Assembly (NCBI RefSeq): GCF_001435895.1
Contig: NZ_AZFZ01000015.1
Location: 1-49,732, forward strand
DNA from: Lentilactobacillus parafarraginis DSM 18390 = JCM 14109
Lineage (GTDB): Bacteria; Bacillota; Bacilli; Lactobacillales; Lactobacillaceae
Length of the DNA stretch: 49,732 nt
Direction of reading: 5' to 3'
Shown: one piece after another, positions 41,930 to 49,732 of the stretch
Layout of the letters: every line of letters begins with the position of its first letter
Numbering within the stretch: position 1 is the stretch's first letter
Translations under genes and position numbers: made by a program
The notes under the pieces: generated by a model
Seen by the model: only the letters and a program-made list of their open reading frames with translations
The model's database searches: none
Told to the model about the DNA's origin: nothing

Positions 41930-43507
41930 ATGGCAACCTTTAAAAATGGAAAAATATTTCTCGGAACGAACGCCACCACGTTTGCCAGCGCCATGAACAT
42001 TCAGGATGGCTTGGTCACCCACGTTGGTGAAACCAGTGAGGTCACCGATCCTGATGCGATTGACCTGCACGGCAAAACGGTTCTGCCAGGATTTATCGAT
42101 CCGCACACCCATCCGAAATACATTGCCGACGCCCTGCACGGGGTCGCCTGCACCCCACCCAATGTCAACAGCATCAAAGACATGGTCGCCGCCCTAAAAA
42201 AATCGCCGGCTTATGGCAAAGACGCCACAACCTGGATTGAGGGCTGGGGCTTTGATGAAACTAAGTTGGCTGAGCATCGATCACCGAATCGGGATGACTT
42301 GGACGCAGTGTCAACCACCCAGCCCATCTTCATTTATCGCTCCGACTGCCATTCGTCGGTTGGCAATTCCCGGGCCCTTGAACTGGCCGGAATTGATGCC
42401 ACCACGCCGAATCCGGTTGGCGGCCTAATCGGTCACTTTGCCGATGGGCGCCCGAATGGTTACATGAAGGAAGTGGCCGCCACGCAGCTGTTAATTACGG
42501 CTAAGTCCAGTCAAAGTTACAATACTGACGTCCAGAATATGGTGAACAGCTCACCACACTACCTTGAAAATGGCATTGTTGGAATCGGCGAATTAATGGG
42601 CCGCTTCCGTCCGTACGATTCAATGCGCCTCTATCAAGATGCCGTGTATGACGGGTTTAAGCCCAAGACAGCCATTTACTATGTCTTTGACGAGTTAATG
42701 CCCGGCCAAGTTGTGACCCCAACCAGTGACGATCAGCTGCGAATTGCCGGCATTAAACTCTTTATGGATGGCAGCATTTCCGGGCAGACGGCGTACAATA
42801 AGCAGCCGTACCCAAGTGGGCAAAGCGGCGTGCTATTGGCGGACGCCGACAAATTAAAGCGGGCAGTTTGGTACGCCACTGAACATCATCTCCAGCTTGC
42901 CGTTCACGCCATGGGCGACGCTGCCGTCCAGCTGATCATCGACATTACCGCTGATTTAACCCCATGGCTGACCGATCGGCCCTCCATTCGCATTGAGCAC
43001 GCCACGTTGCTGTCGGATGAGATGCTGCGAGAAATTAACCGCGCCCGCATGAACTACGCCCTTATCACGCAACCGATCTTCTTCTTTGCCGAAGATGAGT
43101 CCTACCGCCAGTTCCTATCAGCTTCACAGTTTAAGAACGCCTACCGAATCAACTCGATGCTCAACACGACGGCGATGATGGCCCTCAGTTCCGACGCGCC
43201 ATGTACGCCATGGGCCGAACCAGACAGTCCGTTTGTCGCAATTTATGCGGCGGTAACCCGTAAGGCCGCCAACGGCGATGTGGTGAATTTGGATGAAGCC
43301 ATCACCGTTCCCGAAGCGGTTCTGGCCTATACGAATACCGCCGCTCGAGCCGGAGGCTTCACGTTAAACGGGCAACTGCAGCCCAAATTTGCTGGGGACT
43401 TTGTGGTACTGAATGAAGATATCTTTTCGGTTCCAAAAGAAGAACTCAAAAACGTGCACGTTGATCAAACCTGGATTGGCGGAACCAAAGTTTATCAGCG
43501 ATCCTAA
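41930..43507 (+). CDS. YtcJ-like metal-dependent amidohydrolase
   Basis: A 525-residue amidohydrolase superfamily protein of the amidohydrolase_3 (YtcJ) type. An N-terminal beta-sandwich with LHGKTVLPGFIDPHTHP carries the HxH metal ligands, then comes a long TIM barrel with AVHAMGD, RIEHATL and MALSSDAPCTPW near the end. Family members hydrolyse amide bonds of unknown natural substrates. Start ATG 41930 is about seven bases after GGAGG; the frame opens 72 bases earlier without a site. Monocistronic, followed by a weak terminator. Confidence 0.9.
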   Translation: MATFKNGKIFLGTNATTFASAMNIQDGLVTHVGETSEVTDPDAIDLHGKTVLPGFIDPHTHPKYIADALHGVACTPPNVNSIKDMVAALKKSPAYGKDATTWIEGWGFDETKLAEHRSPNRDDLDAVSTTQPIFIYRSDCHSSVGNSRALELAGIDATTPNPVGGLIGHFADGRPNGYMKEVAATQLLITAKSSQSYNTDVQNMVNSSPHYLENGIVGIGELMGRFRPYDSMRLYQDAVYDGFKPKTAIYYVFDELMPGQVVTPTSDDQLRIAGIKLFMDGSISGQTAYNKQPYPSGQSGVLLADADKLKRAVWYATEHHLQLAVHAMGDAAVQLIIDITADLTPWLTDRPSIRIEHATLLSDEMLREINRARMNYALITQPIFFFAEDESYRQFLSASQFKNAYRINSMLNTTAMMALSSDAPCTPWAEPDSPFVAIYAAVTRKAANGDVVNLDEAITVPEAVLAYTNTAARAGGFTLNGQLQPKFAGDFVVLNEDIFSVPKEELKNVHVDQTWIGGTKVYQRS

Positions 43508-43518
43508 TAATTGTTCGC

Positions 43519-43546
43519 AGGGCCGGTCAAGCGGCTCTTTTATTTT
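43519..43546 (+). terminator. Terminator after the amidohydrolase gene
   Basis: AGGGCCG/CGGCTCT stem followed by TTTATTTTG. Confidence 0.55.
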
Positions 43547-43606
43547 GGGAACATTTTAGTTACCATATTAGGTGGTTATCAATTTTAAGAAATCAGGGGA
43601 AATACC

Positions 43607-44557
43607 GTGCATTTACATAAATCTCAGGCCAATGGCTTACTGCTGCTGGCCGCACTCATCTGGGGAACCAGCTACACCATGATAAAAGTCACCACCAGGG
43701 CCGGGATGCCGGCGGGCCTTCTAAACGGCATCCGCGGTGCCATTTTTCTGGCATTGGTCTACGGATTCTTTCACCGCCAAATCAACCACATGACCCGCAC
43801 TGAATTCAAACTCGGATTTGCGATTGGCTTCTTCTACTTCTGTGTCATTCAGCTGCAAACCATCGGCCTTAAATTCACGACGCCCAGCAACAGCGCGTTC
43901 TTAACCGCGAGTTATGTGGTGATGGTCCCGTTTGTTTCCTGGCTGATCCTGCATAAACGGCCGGCAAAGAAGGCGTACTTCTCAACATTTCTCTGTTTAT
44001 TTGGGATGATGATCCTTACCGGCGTCTTTCAAAGCGGCTTTCAGCTGCATGGCGGCGATGGCCTCACCATCACGGCCGCGTTGTTCTGTGCCCTGCAAAT
44101 TGTCTTTCTGGAGTATGCAACCGGCAGGGCTCGCCCAATGGTCATTGCTTTCATGACCGCGCTCTGCGAAACGGTATTTGGCTTGGGGTACTCCGTGAGC
44201 TTTGAACACGCCAGTTATGCCAGGATTATCTGGCCGCAAGTGGTGATGCCAATTATCCTATTGGCCGTTTTTGCATCGTTTGGCGGTCAGATTCTCCAAA
44301 TTGTTGGTCAACGCTTTACAGATAGCATTTCCGCTGGCCTGATTCTGATGCTGGAATCGGTTTTTGCCAGTATCTTCTCGGTGTCATTAGGCGTGGAACC
44401 GTTAACCCCCCAGCTGCTGCTTGGCGGCGGGGTCATCTTTATTTCGCTGCTGATGTCACAATTTAACTTTGTTTGGCTGTTTCAATATGTCATGGGTTCC
44501 CATCGGAAGGGCCGCCAATCATTTATGACAAATTCTGAAAACCACCGCTCAAAATGA
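43607..44557 (+). CDS. DMT-superfamily (EamA) transporter
   Basis: A 316-residue exporter-type protein with ten predicted helices in two EamA repeats. The first opens ANGLLLLAALIWGTSYTMIKV and the second has SAGLILMLESVFASIFSVSLGVEPLTPQLLLGG, the family-typical end. Start is GTG 43607 after a GGGGAAA site. By family it moves metabolites or drugs; no substrate can be named. A long perfect terminator follows at 44567-44606. Confidence 0.88.
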   Translation: MHLHKSQANGLLLLAALIWGTSYTMIKVTTRAGMPAGLLNGIRGAIFLALVYGFFHRQINHMTRTEFKLGFAIGFFYFCVIQLQTIGLKFTTPSNSAFLTASYVVMVPFVSWLILHKRPAKKAYFSTFLCLFGMMILTGVFQSGFQLHGGDGLTITAALFCALQIVFLEYATGRARPMVIAFMTALCETVFGLGYSVSFEHASYARIIWPQVVMPIILLAVFASFGGQILQIVGQRFTDSISAGLILMLESVFASIFSVSLGVEPLTPQLLLGGGVIFISLLMSQFNFVWLFQYVMGSHRKGRQSFMTNSENHRSK

Positions 44558-44566
44558 GACATGAAA

Positions 44567-44606
44567 AAACAAGTTCCGCATTTTAAAATGTGGAACTTGT
44601 TTTTAG
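44567..44606. terminator. bidirectional intrinsic terminator
   Basis: AAAAACAAGTTCCGCATTTT pairs with AAAATGTGGAACTTGTTTTT. It serves the EamA gene (+) and possibly the MFS operon (-). Confidence 0.85.
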
Positions 44607-44651
44607 TATCGAATCAGTCGCGTGAATTCGAATCACGTTCGGTGAGAGGGG

Positions 44652-44701
44652 CTGAAGTGTCGCTGATCCCTGATTGTCAGGAACCATCTCTTCAGGTTTT
44701 T
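44652..44701 (+). other. Nested hairpin followed by T-run in a gene-free gap
   Basis: CTGAAG (44652-44657) pairs with CTTCAG (44690-44695), with an inner CCTGA-TTG-TCAGG, then GTTTTTAT. It looks like a terminator on the plus strand, yet a terminator already lies upstream and no gene lies between. Confidence 0.35.
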
Positions 44702-44725
44702 ATGAATTGGGGTTCGTAAGTGACC

Positions 44726-45997
44726 TTAAGATTTAGCCTTCCCTGATTCGTCACGTTCTCCGGCTTGAACTGGATTTTCTTTCTTAAGAGCAAAGGCAGC
44801 AAATAAAGTGACAACGGCAACGATTGCACCAAGAATTAAATATGTGTGATGGAAACCGATGGCATCGTACAAATTACCGGCAACGGCTGAGAAGATAAAG
44901 ACTGAAATTTGCTTAGCAAAGTTTGACGCAAGGGCATAGACCGTGGCGTAAACCCGAACATCGAAGGCCCCAGCAATGTATTTCATGATAGAAACCAATA
45001 CTAATGGCATTTCGAATCCGGCTAACAACCGTAGGAAAACAACCCAGATCAAACTTGGTGATAATGCTGATCCGACAATCCGAATGGCAAGAATCACACC
45101 ATACGCAATCAACCCATTTCGAGAACCAATGCGGTTAATAATCCAAGGCATTGGGAACATGAGCAAGAACTCCAAGCCGATTTGAGCAGTCGTCATGTAA
45201 CTGTATGCCTGGGTTCCGGCAGCTGCAGAATTAAAGAACGACTTGAAGAAAATGATAAATTGTTGATCAAAAACATCGTAAATAGCTGAAGTACCAATGT
45301 AGAAGATGGACAGGTACCAGAAGTTCTTTAACTTAAAAATCTTTCCAATCAAGCTAAGATCCAGTGAATTCGAAGTATCACCGGCTGCTGAAGCATTTTC
45401 CAAATCAACCTTATCACTGAACAGAAGCAGTCCAGTTAAAATGGTTGCGGAAATTGTACATGCCCAGAAGATTGAGTTCGGTTGCCACAGGAAAATTTGG
45501 CCACCGACAAATGACGCAACCATTCCGGCTAATGAACCACCCATTCGTGAGTGACCATATTCAAAGCCGTTGGCCAAGCTGGCACGCTGAACATATTGTT
45601 CAATAACTGAAACCCCACCATTAAAGATAAAGCAAAGGTAGATCCCAGTAACAATGGCAACTAACATTGAGTTAATGCTCATCAATGGCAGAAATACCCA
45701 CTGGAAGTATGGTCCAATCAGCATCGCCGCAATTGAAATGGTAAATAACAGATTCTTCTTAAATAAAAGCTTATCAGAAATAACACCAAATGCGGGTTGG
45801 AACAGTAATGACAACCCGGCCATTGCAGAGAATACAACGCCGGCTTCAGCGCCATTCATATGCCCAACTTGTTCCATCCAAAGGGTTAAATACCCAAAAA
45901 TAATTTGCCACATGAAGAAGTAGGTAAAGTGGGTAAATGGAAAGCCCCAGAAGTGCTTACTCCCCTTTTTTTGTGGTGCTTGTGCACTATTTTGCAT
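44726..45997 (-). CDS. LacY/CscB-like oligosaccharide:proton symporter, MFS
   Basis: A 423-residue transporter with 12 predicted helices in the oligosaccharide:H+ symporter family (LacY, RafB, CscB). The landmarks are FTYFFMWQIIFGYLTLWM, FGVISDKLLFKKNLL and GFEYGHSRMGGSLAGM. It is in one operon with the GH43 arabinofuranosidase (44-base gap, TAGGAGG site). Uptake of arabinose oligomers or arabinosides is inferred. The gene order suggests import of intact oligosaccharides and intracellular cleavage. Confidence 0.88.
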   Translation of the reverse strand: MQNSAQAPQKKGSKHFWGFPFTHFTYFFMWQIIFGYLTLWMEQVGHMNGAEAGVVFSAMAGLSLLFQPAFGVISDKLLFKKNLLFTISIAAMLIGPYFQWVFLPLMSINSMLVAIVTGIYLCFIFNGGVSVIEQYVQRASLANGFEYGHSRMGGSLAGMVASFVGGQIFLWQPNSIFWACTISATILTGLLLFSDKVDLENASAAGDTSNSLDLSLIGKIFKLKNFWYLSIFYIGTSAIYDVFDQQFIIFFKSFFNSAAAGTQAYSYMTTAQIGLEFLLMFPMPWIINRIGSRNGLIAYGVILAIRIVGSALSPSLIWVVFLRLLAGFEMPLVLVSIMKYIAGAFDVRVYATVYALASNFAKQISVFIFSAVAGNLYDAIGFHHTYLILGAIVAVVTLFAAFALKKENPVQAGERDESGKAKS

Positions 45998-46040
45998 AAT
46001 ATGTGCCTCCTAAAAAATAGTCAATTGTTGTAAGTCCCGA

Positions 46041-47021
46041 CTAATCGTAGTTGTACGGAACGGGCTTGCCAAAATGAGGGGTCCCATCCGCATTCCACGT
46101 AAACGGCTGAACTTTCGTATGCCGGTTCGGATCGTATAATGGGTCACCCTTTATTTCGGTATAGTCACGGCAGTGGTAAACCAAAATGTCGGTTTTGCCA
46201 TCTTCGGCAACCGTAAATGAGTTATGCCCCGGCCCATATTGATGAGTGGCCATATCACTTTGAAAGACCGGCTTCTTTGACTTAGTCCACTTGCTGGCGT
46301 CCAATAGATTTGCATCATCAGGAACGCTTAACATCCCCATTGCATAGTGTTCATCCGTCGCGCTGGCCGAATAAGTTAAGAAGAACCGCCCGTTTCTGTG
46401 AATGACTGCGGGGCCTTCATTGACCCAAAAGCCAATCGTTTCCCAGTCAAATTCAGGCTTTGACAGCATCACTGGTTTAGTCTTGAGGGTCCAAGGGTTT
46501 GCCATTTCGGCGATGTACAAGTTTGAATTTCCTTTAATATCAGGATCTTTTTGCGCCCAAACGTAGTACAATTTGCCATCATGCTGGAAGCAGGTTGCGT
46601 CAAGGCAGAAGCTGTCCATGCCAGTTTCAACCTGACCATGCTCAAACCAGTCGTCTTCACTTCGCATTGGATCTTCCGCATCACATTCGATACAGAACAT
46701 CCGGTGTTGGAACATCCCCAGCTTATCCAAAGCGGTAGTTTCCGCCGCCGCAAAGTAGATAAACCACTTACCATCAATATAGTGAATTTCCGGTGCCCAA
46801 ATTAATTGGCTCATGGGACCGCTTTCATGTTTGCGCCAAATTGTCCGGGGAGCGGCATGAGCGAGACCGGCTAACGTCTTAGCACGGCGAATTTCGATCA
46901 AGTTGTACGCGGGCACCGAGGCGGTAAAGTAATAATAGCCATCGGTATGTTTATAAATATATGGATCAGCGCGTTGCACAATCAACGGGTTGATGTATTC
47001 AGGTGTTTTTGAATCACTCAT
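46041..47021 (-). CDS. GH43 alpha-L-arabinofuranosidase (exo-1,5-type)
   Basis: A 326-residue glycoside hydrolase family 43 protein (GH43_26-like), cytoplasmic, with no signal peptide. The five-blade propeller shows the base Asp in NPLIVQRADPYIYKH, the pKa modulator Asp in LDATCF and the acid Glu in NEGPAVI; also YGPGHNSFT near the C-terminus. The family removes terminal arabinofuranose from arabino-oligosaccharides. First gene of an operon with the LacY-like transporter, controlled from a cre-covered promoter and divergent from an ArsR-HTH regulator. Confidence 0.93.
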   Translation of the reverse strand: MSDSKTPEYINPLIVQRADPYIYKHTDGYYYFTASVPAYNLIEIRRAKTLAGLAHAAPRTIWRKHESGPMSQLIWAPEIHYIDGKWFIYFAAAETTALDKLGMFQHRMFCIECDAEDPMRSEDDWFEHGQVETGMDSFCLDATCFQHDGKLYYVWAQKDPDIKGNSNLYIAEMANPWTLKTKPVMLSKPEFDWETIGFWVNEGPAVIHRNGRFFLTYSASATDEHYAMGMLSVPDDANLLDASKWTKSKKPVFQSDMATHQYGPGHNSFTVAEDGKTDILVYHCRDYTEIKGDPLYDPNRHTKVQPFTWNADGTPHFGKPVPYNYD

Positions 47022-47081
47022 TTGGAAATCTCCTTACGTCTAAAATTTGACTAATTAGTTATTTCCCTTGTGCACATTTTG

Positions 47082-47110
47082 ATAATATGATTCTTAGAAA
47101 CCGATTACAA
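47082..47110 (-). promoter_or_regulatory. GH43-MFS operon promoter with overlapping cre box
   Basis: Minus strand TTGTAA (47105-47110), 17 bases, TATTAT (47082-47087). A cre-like TGTAATCGGTTTCT (47096-47109, 13 of 14 consensus positions) covers the -35. CcpA repression is inferred. Confidence 0.7.
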
Positions 47111-47137
47111 TGGTTTTTGTAAAACTTTGGCTTCCTT

Positions 47138-47189
47138 TTGACATAGAACCAGGCTTTTGTTAACATAAGCACCGAATTAAGCGGTTTCA
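47138..47189 (+). promoter_or_regulatory. Promoter of the ArsR-type regulator with weaker cre-like site
   Basis: TTGACA (47138-47143), 17 bases, TAACAT (47161-47166). A second cre-like sequence (47176-47189, 12 of 14 positions) lies at the transcription start. The leader to the ATG at 47304 is about 130 bases, with no gene in it. Confidence 0.6.
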
Positions 47190-47303
47190 TTTGGGAAGAT
47201 TCACATAAATATAAAGTTTATCTGATAAACGTCCTAAAACACCTGGTAAATATGTAAAACTAAGACGAAATATTTTAAAATAGGTAGTGAAAGGTGATGC
47301 CCC

Positions 47304-48194
47304 ATGGATTTAGACATCTCTCGTGATTCACTCGAAGTTTATAAAGCGCTTGCAAGTCAAGTCAGAATTGACATTATTCAAGCTCTTTCCGAAAAACGGA
47401 TGAGTGTTCAGGAGTTAGCAAAGAAAATCGACCTTAGTCCGGCAATTATTTTGATGCATTTGAATAAACTTGCCGATGCTGGGGTCATCGGCTTTGAGCG
47501 GCAGGGTCACAAAAAGATTTCCTATCTGAAGGTCGATAACATTAACATCCACTTCCCGAAAACGATTTATCCGGCCTTTGCCGTTTACGACACTCAAGTC
47601 CCCGTTGGCCAGTTCCCGGACTATTCCGTCACCCCATCGTGCGGGCTTGCCGGTAAAAACGACTATATTGGTAAGGTTGATAATCCGACCTACTTTATGA
47701 GTCCGGAACGGATTAAAGCTGGCATGATTTGGTGGAATAACGGATTTGTGGAATATCAATTTCCCAACTATCTTGAAGGTAAGGACAAACTGGAAATGCT
47801 GGACCTCTCCATGGAACTGGGATCCGAATTTCCCTTTTCCAACAACGTTTGGCCCTCAGATATCACATTTTCGATCAACGGGACTGAAATCGGTACCTGG
47901 ACCAGTCCGGGTGATTTCTCCGACATTCGTGGGAAGTACACCCCGGCTTGGGTCCCGGATAATGTTAACCAGTACGGTCAATTGAAGATTGTGCGCATCA
48001 CCAATCACGGCAGTTATTTGGACGGCCAGCCATTCACCGACATTTCAATCGATGACCTGGATTGGCGCCAACCAACCTTCACCGTCCGGTTTGCGATTAA
48101 ACCAGACGCCAAGCACAATGGTGGCTGCACGATTTTCGGCCACGGATTTGGGAACTACGATCAGGATATTCAAATGAAACTATTTCACAGTTAG
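47304..48194 (+). CDS. ArsR-type HTH regulator with large C-terminal sensor-like domain
   Basis: A 296-residue protein. Residues about 8-75 form an ArsR-type winged helix (VYKALASQVRIDIIQALSEK, then VQELAKKIDLSPAIILMHLNKLADAGVI). The remaining about 220 residues are not a known metal-sensing ArsR tail. They are rich in Trp, Asn, Gly and Asp (MIWWNNGFVEYQFPNYLEGKD, FPFSNNVWPSDITFSING), suggesting a beta-sandwich carbohydrate-binding sensor. The protein is three times the usual ArsR length. ATG 47304 follows AAGGTGATG. Divergent from the GH43-transporter operon, so it probably controls arabinoside use. No family name is given beyond the HTH. Confidence 0.75.
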   Translation: MDLDISRDSLEVYKALASQVRIDIIQALSEKRMSVQELAKKIDLSPAIILMHLNKLADAGVIGFERQGHKKISYLKVDNINIHFPKTIYPAFAVYDTQVPVGQFPDYSVTPSCGLAGKNDYIGKVDNPTYFMSPERIKAGMIWWNNGFVEYQFPNYLEGKDKLEMLDLSMELGSEFPFSNNVWPSDITFSINGTEIGTWTSPGDFSDIRGKYTPAWVPDNVNQYGQLKIVRITNHGSYLDGQPFTDISIDDLDWRQPTFTVRFAIKPDAKHNGGCTIFGHGFGNYDQDIQMKLFHS

Positions 48195-48221
48195 GTCAAT
48201 TTACGAATGGGGTGCAGTCAA

Positions 48222-48821
48222 TTGAACAGTCAAAATAAGAAACGGGAATTTATTTTAAGTTATTTGGAAACGCAGCTTAATCAAGTAAATTTGAAGACAA
48301 TCCGCCAACTGATTGAATTTGGCAAAAACAATGACTACTCGGCGCCAGAAATTCTCCATGAATTACTGAAAATGGACCAAAAACACGAAGCCATATTGAC
48401 GGTCACACTGGACGTCGACTTCGTGGATGGGGTAAATTTATTTAACAATCACGCTGATCGGTGGCTCACGCCTAAAGGGTCTAAATTTTTGCAAGCGCTT
48501 AAAGTTCAAGAAAGTAAGTCAATTCACGCGGATCTGGGCCAGCGAACGCAACACAGTTCGGACACCGCTTATGATGGCTACCTCACGCAACTAATCGCCT
48601 GCAAATGTAAAATGCAAACCGAAACCGACAAGGTAACTCTCCAGGAATTCACGATTGATTTACGCCATTTGTTAACCGACAATAAAAAGCTCGAAGAAGG
48701 CGCCCTCAACAAATTCGAACCATTTATGGAACGCAATTACCGGGATCTCTCAACGCCAATGACGCCCATTCTGGTCGAACTCGCCCGCCGGTTTCTCTTT
48801 AAAATGACCTACGATGCTTAA
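48222..48821 (+). CDS. Uncharacterised protein co-transcribed with the ArsR-type regulator
   Basis: A 199-residue protein I do not recognise. It is soluble and charged. Residues 10-90 (YLETQLNQVNLKTIRQLIEFG to RWLTPKGSKFLQALKV) have a winged-helix-like feel, with a final LTPKGSKFL segment as in DUF2513-type wHTH proteins, a weak resemblance. The C-terminal half contains one CKCK pair. Start is TTG 48222, six to seven bases after GGGGTG; ATG 48207 lies too near that site. It follows the regulator by 27 bases and ends back-to-back with the next gene, with no intervening base. Confidence 0.6.
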   Translation: MNSQNKKREFILSYLETQLNQVNLKTIRQLIEFGKNNDYSAPEILHELLKMDQKHEAILTVTLDVDFVDGVNLFNNHADRWLTPKGSKFLQALKVQESKSIHADLGQRTQHSSDTAYDGYLTQLIACKCKMQTETDKVTLQEFTIDLRHLLTDNKKLEEGALNKFEPFMERNYRDLSTPMTPILVELARRFLFKMTYDA

Positions 48822-49732
48822 CTAGTTTGCGGGACTCTCATTTTGCAGTTCATTGGAATAAACGAGCAGCCGGTGCGCATAACTGGGATGGTTAAACGTC
48901 GATTTGATAGTCGCCTGCAGCTCCGAAAGATTGTCGGTGATAATGCCATCAACGTTTAGGAATAGCATTTTGGTCATGTCATCAGAATCATCGACCGTCC
49001 AGGCGTAAACCCACTGGTTACGACGATGAGCTTCTGATACAAACTGGCTGTTTAAAGTCGTTTCTTCCATCGTGTAGGCGTTGGCCTTGGTTTCTGGGAA
49101 CGAAAAGTTGTACGGTAAAATGTAACTAACGAATAATTTTGGCGCGTGCTTTTTAAGGCCGCTAATCACGTGGTAATCCAGTGAATGAATCTGATCATGA
49201 TCGTGCAGCAACCGCCGTTCGTAACGGTGAATAAACAATTGGAGCATATTTGGACTATCGTGGGAGGTTGTCTTAATTTCCACCAGCAGTCTTTGATGAT
49301 CACGCTCAGCGGCTCTTAAATACTGGTCAAAGCTGGCAATGTGGGCGGTATACCCATTTTCATGAACCTTCATGCTGGTCATTTGCTGGAGCGTGAGCTG
49401 ATAAGGTGCGGCGTTAACGCCAGCTAAATTAGCCAAATTTTCATCATGCATCACGACAAATTGGTGATCCTTAGTCTCATGAATATCCATTTCCACAAAA
49501 TTCGGATGTTCCTTACTGGTTCGGTTCAGTGCAGGAATCGTGTTTTGGACGCCGTTGCCATCATCCACTCCGCGATGAGAAATCGTCAGTGGTTGATTCA
49601 GCAGGGCCCCCTGCAAATACTGGGCGTTATAAATAACTTCAGATAACAGAAAAATAACAATTAGCGACGCCGCAATGAAGCGCCGCCCCCACTTTCGCTT
49701 GTGAGGTGTACCCCCAAAGTTAAAGTAAATAT
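48822..49732 (-). CDS. Membrane-anchored glycerophosphodiester phosphodiesterase, 5' end outside window
   Basis: The C-terminal part of a GDPD-family enzyme that hydrolyses glycerophosphodiesters to glycerol-3-phosphate and an alcohol. Seen in order: a hydrophobic helix (FIAASLIVIFLLSEVIYNA, just inside the window edge), then the catalytic domain with SHRG, EMDIHETKDHQFVVMHDENLANL (active-site Glu/Asp and His) and LLVEIKTT, ending near WTVDDSDDMTKMLFLNVDGIITDN. The frame stays open to the edge at 49732, so the N-terminal membrane domain common in such lactobacillar proteins is cut off. The active domain probably faces outside. Confidence 0.88.
   Translation of the reverse strand, partial: IYFNFGGTPHKRKWGRRFIAASLIVIFLLSEVIYNAQYLQGALLNQPLTISHRGVDDGNGVQNTIPALNRTSKEHPNFVEMDIHETKDHQFVVMHDENLANLAGVNAAPYQLTLQQMTSMKVHENGYTAHIASFDQYLRAAERDHQRLLVEIKTTSHDSPNMLQLFIHRYERRLLHDHDQIHSLDYHVISGLKKHAPKLFVSYILPYNFSFPETKANAYTMEETTLNSQFVSEAHRRNQWVYAWTVDDSDDMTKMLFLNVDGIITDNLSELQATIKSTFNHPSYAHRLLVYSNELQNESPAN

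Noticed and set aside
1-49732. tRNA, rRNA, insertion sequence or prophage genes
   Set aside because: No cloverleaf, rRNA-like sequence, transposase, integrase or phage structural gene was recognised.

Overview
The window reads as chromosome from a low-to-mid GC Gram-positive bacterium of the Lactobacillaceae, probably a plant- or fermentation-associated species. Supporting signs are the GGAGG-type ribosome binding sites, frequent TTG/GTG starts, CcpA-type cre boxes, PepX plus proline iminopeptidase, DUF5776-type surface protein architecture, a lipoprotein-anchored amino-acid ABC importer and sucrose phosphorylase close to that of Leuconostoc. Genus and species are not decided from the sequence. 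No tRNA, rRNA, insertion sequence, prophage or CRISPR array was seen. About 45 genes are present, four of them apparently broken.

Layout. 1-5.7 kb: the tail of hflX (disrupted at the window edge), an APC amino-acid permease, a TetR repressor divergent from a frameshifted short-chain dehydrogenase with a striking double operator, a LacI regulator and an MgtC-family protein. 5.8-8.8 kb: a four-gene polar amino-acid ABC importer. 9.2-14.5 kb: an EutJ-like chaperone without microcompartment genes, a two-gene envelope pair (DUF6681-like protein and a Thr/Asn/Gly-repeat protein), a Fur-family regulator with a 7-1-7 box, a guanylate-kinase-like P-loop protein, a Nudix hydrolase and a CPA2 antiporter. 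15 kb: a cold-shock gene with a long leader.

15.3-33.3 kb is a carbohydrate and peptide island. It holds beta-glucuronidase with a GPH transporter and a divergent AraC regulator, then PepX and proline iminopeptidase, a small secreted protein, L-arabinose isomerase with its own divergent AraC regulator, and a LacI-controlled operon of GH13 alpha-glucosidase, sucrose phosphorylase and GPH symporter.

33.4-44.6 kb is mixed: a surface protein interrupted by an in-frame stop, an ABC-F ATPase, a VOC protein with a CPBP protease, a small membrane protein, a deleted amidotransferase, a YxeA-like protein, a methyltransferase coupled to a DUF2075 ATPase, a YtcJ-like amidohydrolase and an EamA exporter. 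44.7-49.7 kb is an arabinoside cluster (LacY-like MFS and GH43 arabinofuranosidase) divergent from an ArsR-HTH regulator with a large unrecognised sensor-like domain and an unknown protein, ending in a membrane-anchored glycerophosphodiesterase cut by the window edge.

Together the genes describe uptake and hydrolysis of plant-derived glucuronides, arabinosides and sucrose or alpha-glucosides. Local regulators control each cluster and CcpA cre boxes overlie several promoters. The least described elements are the ArsR-type regulator with its fused domain and partner gene, the stand-alone EutJ with a cre box, the DUF6681/repeat-protein pair and the methyltransferase-DUF2075 couple.
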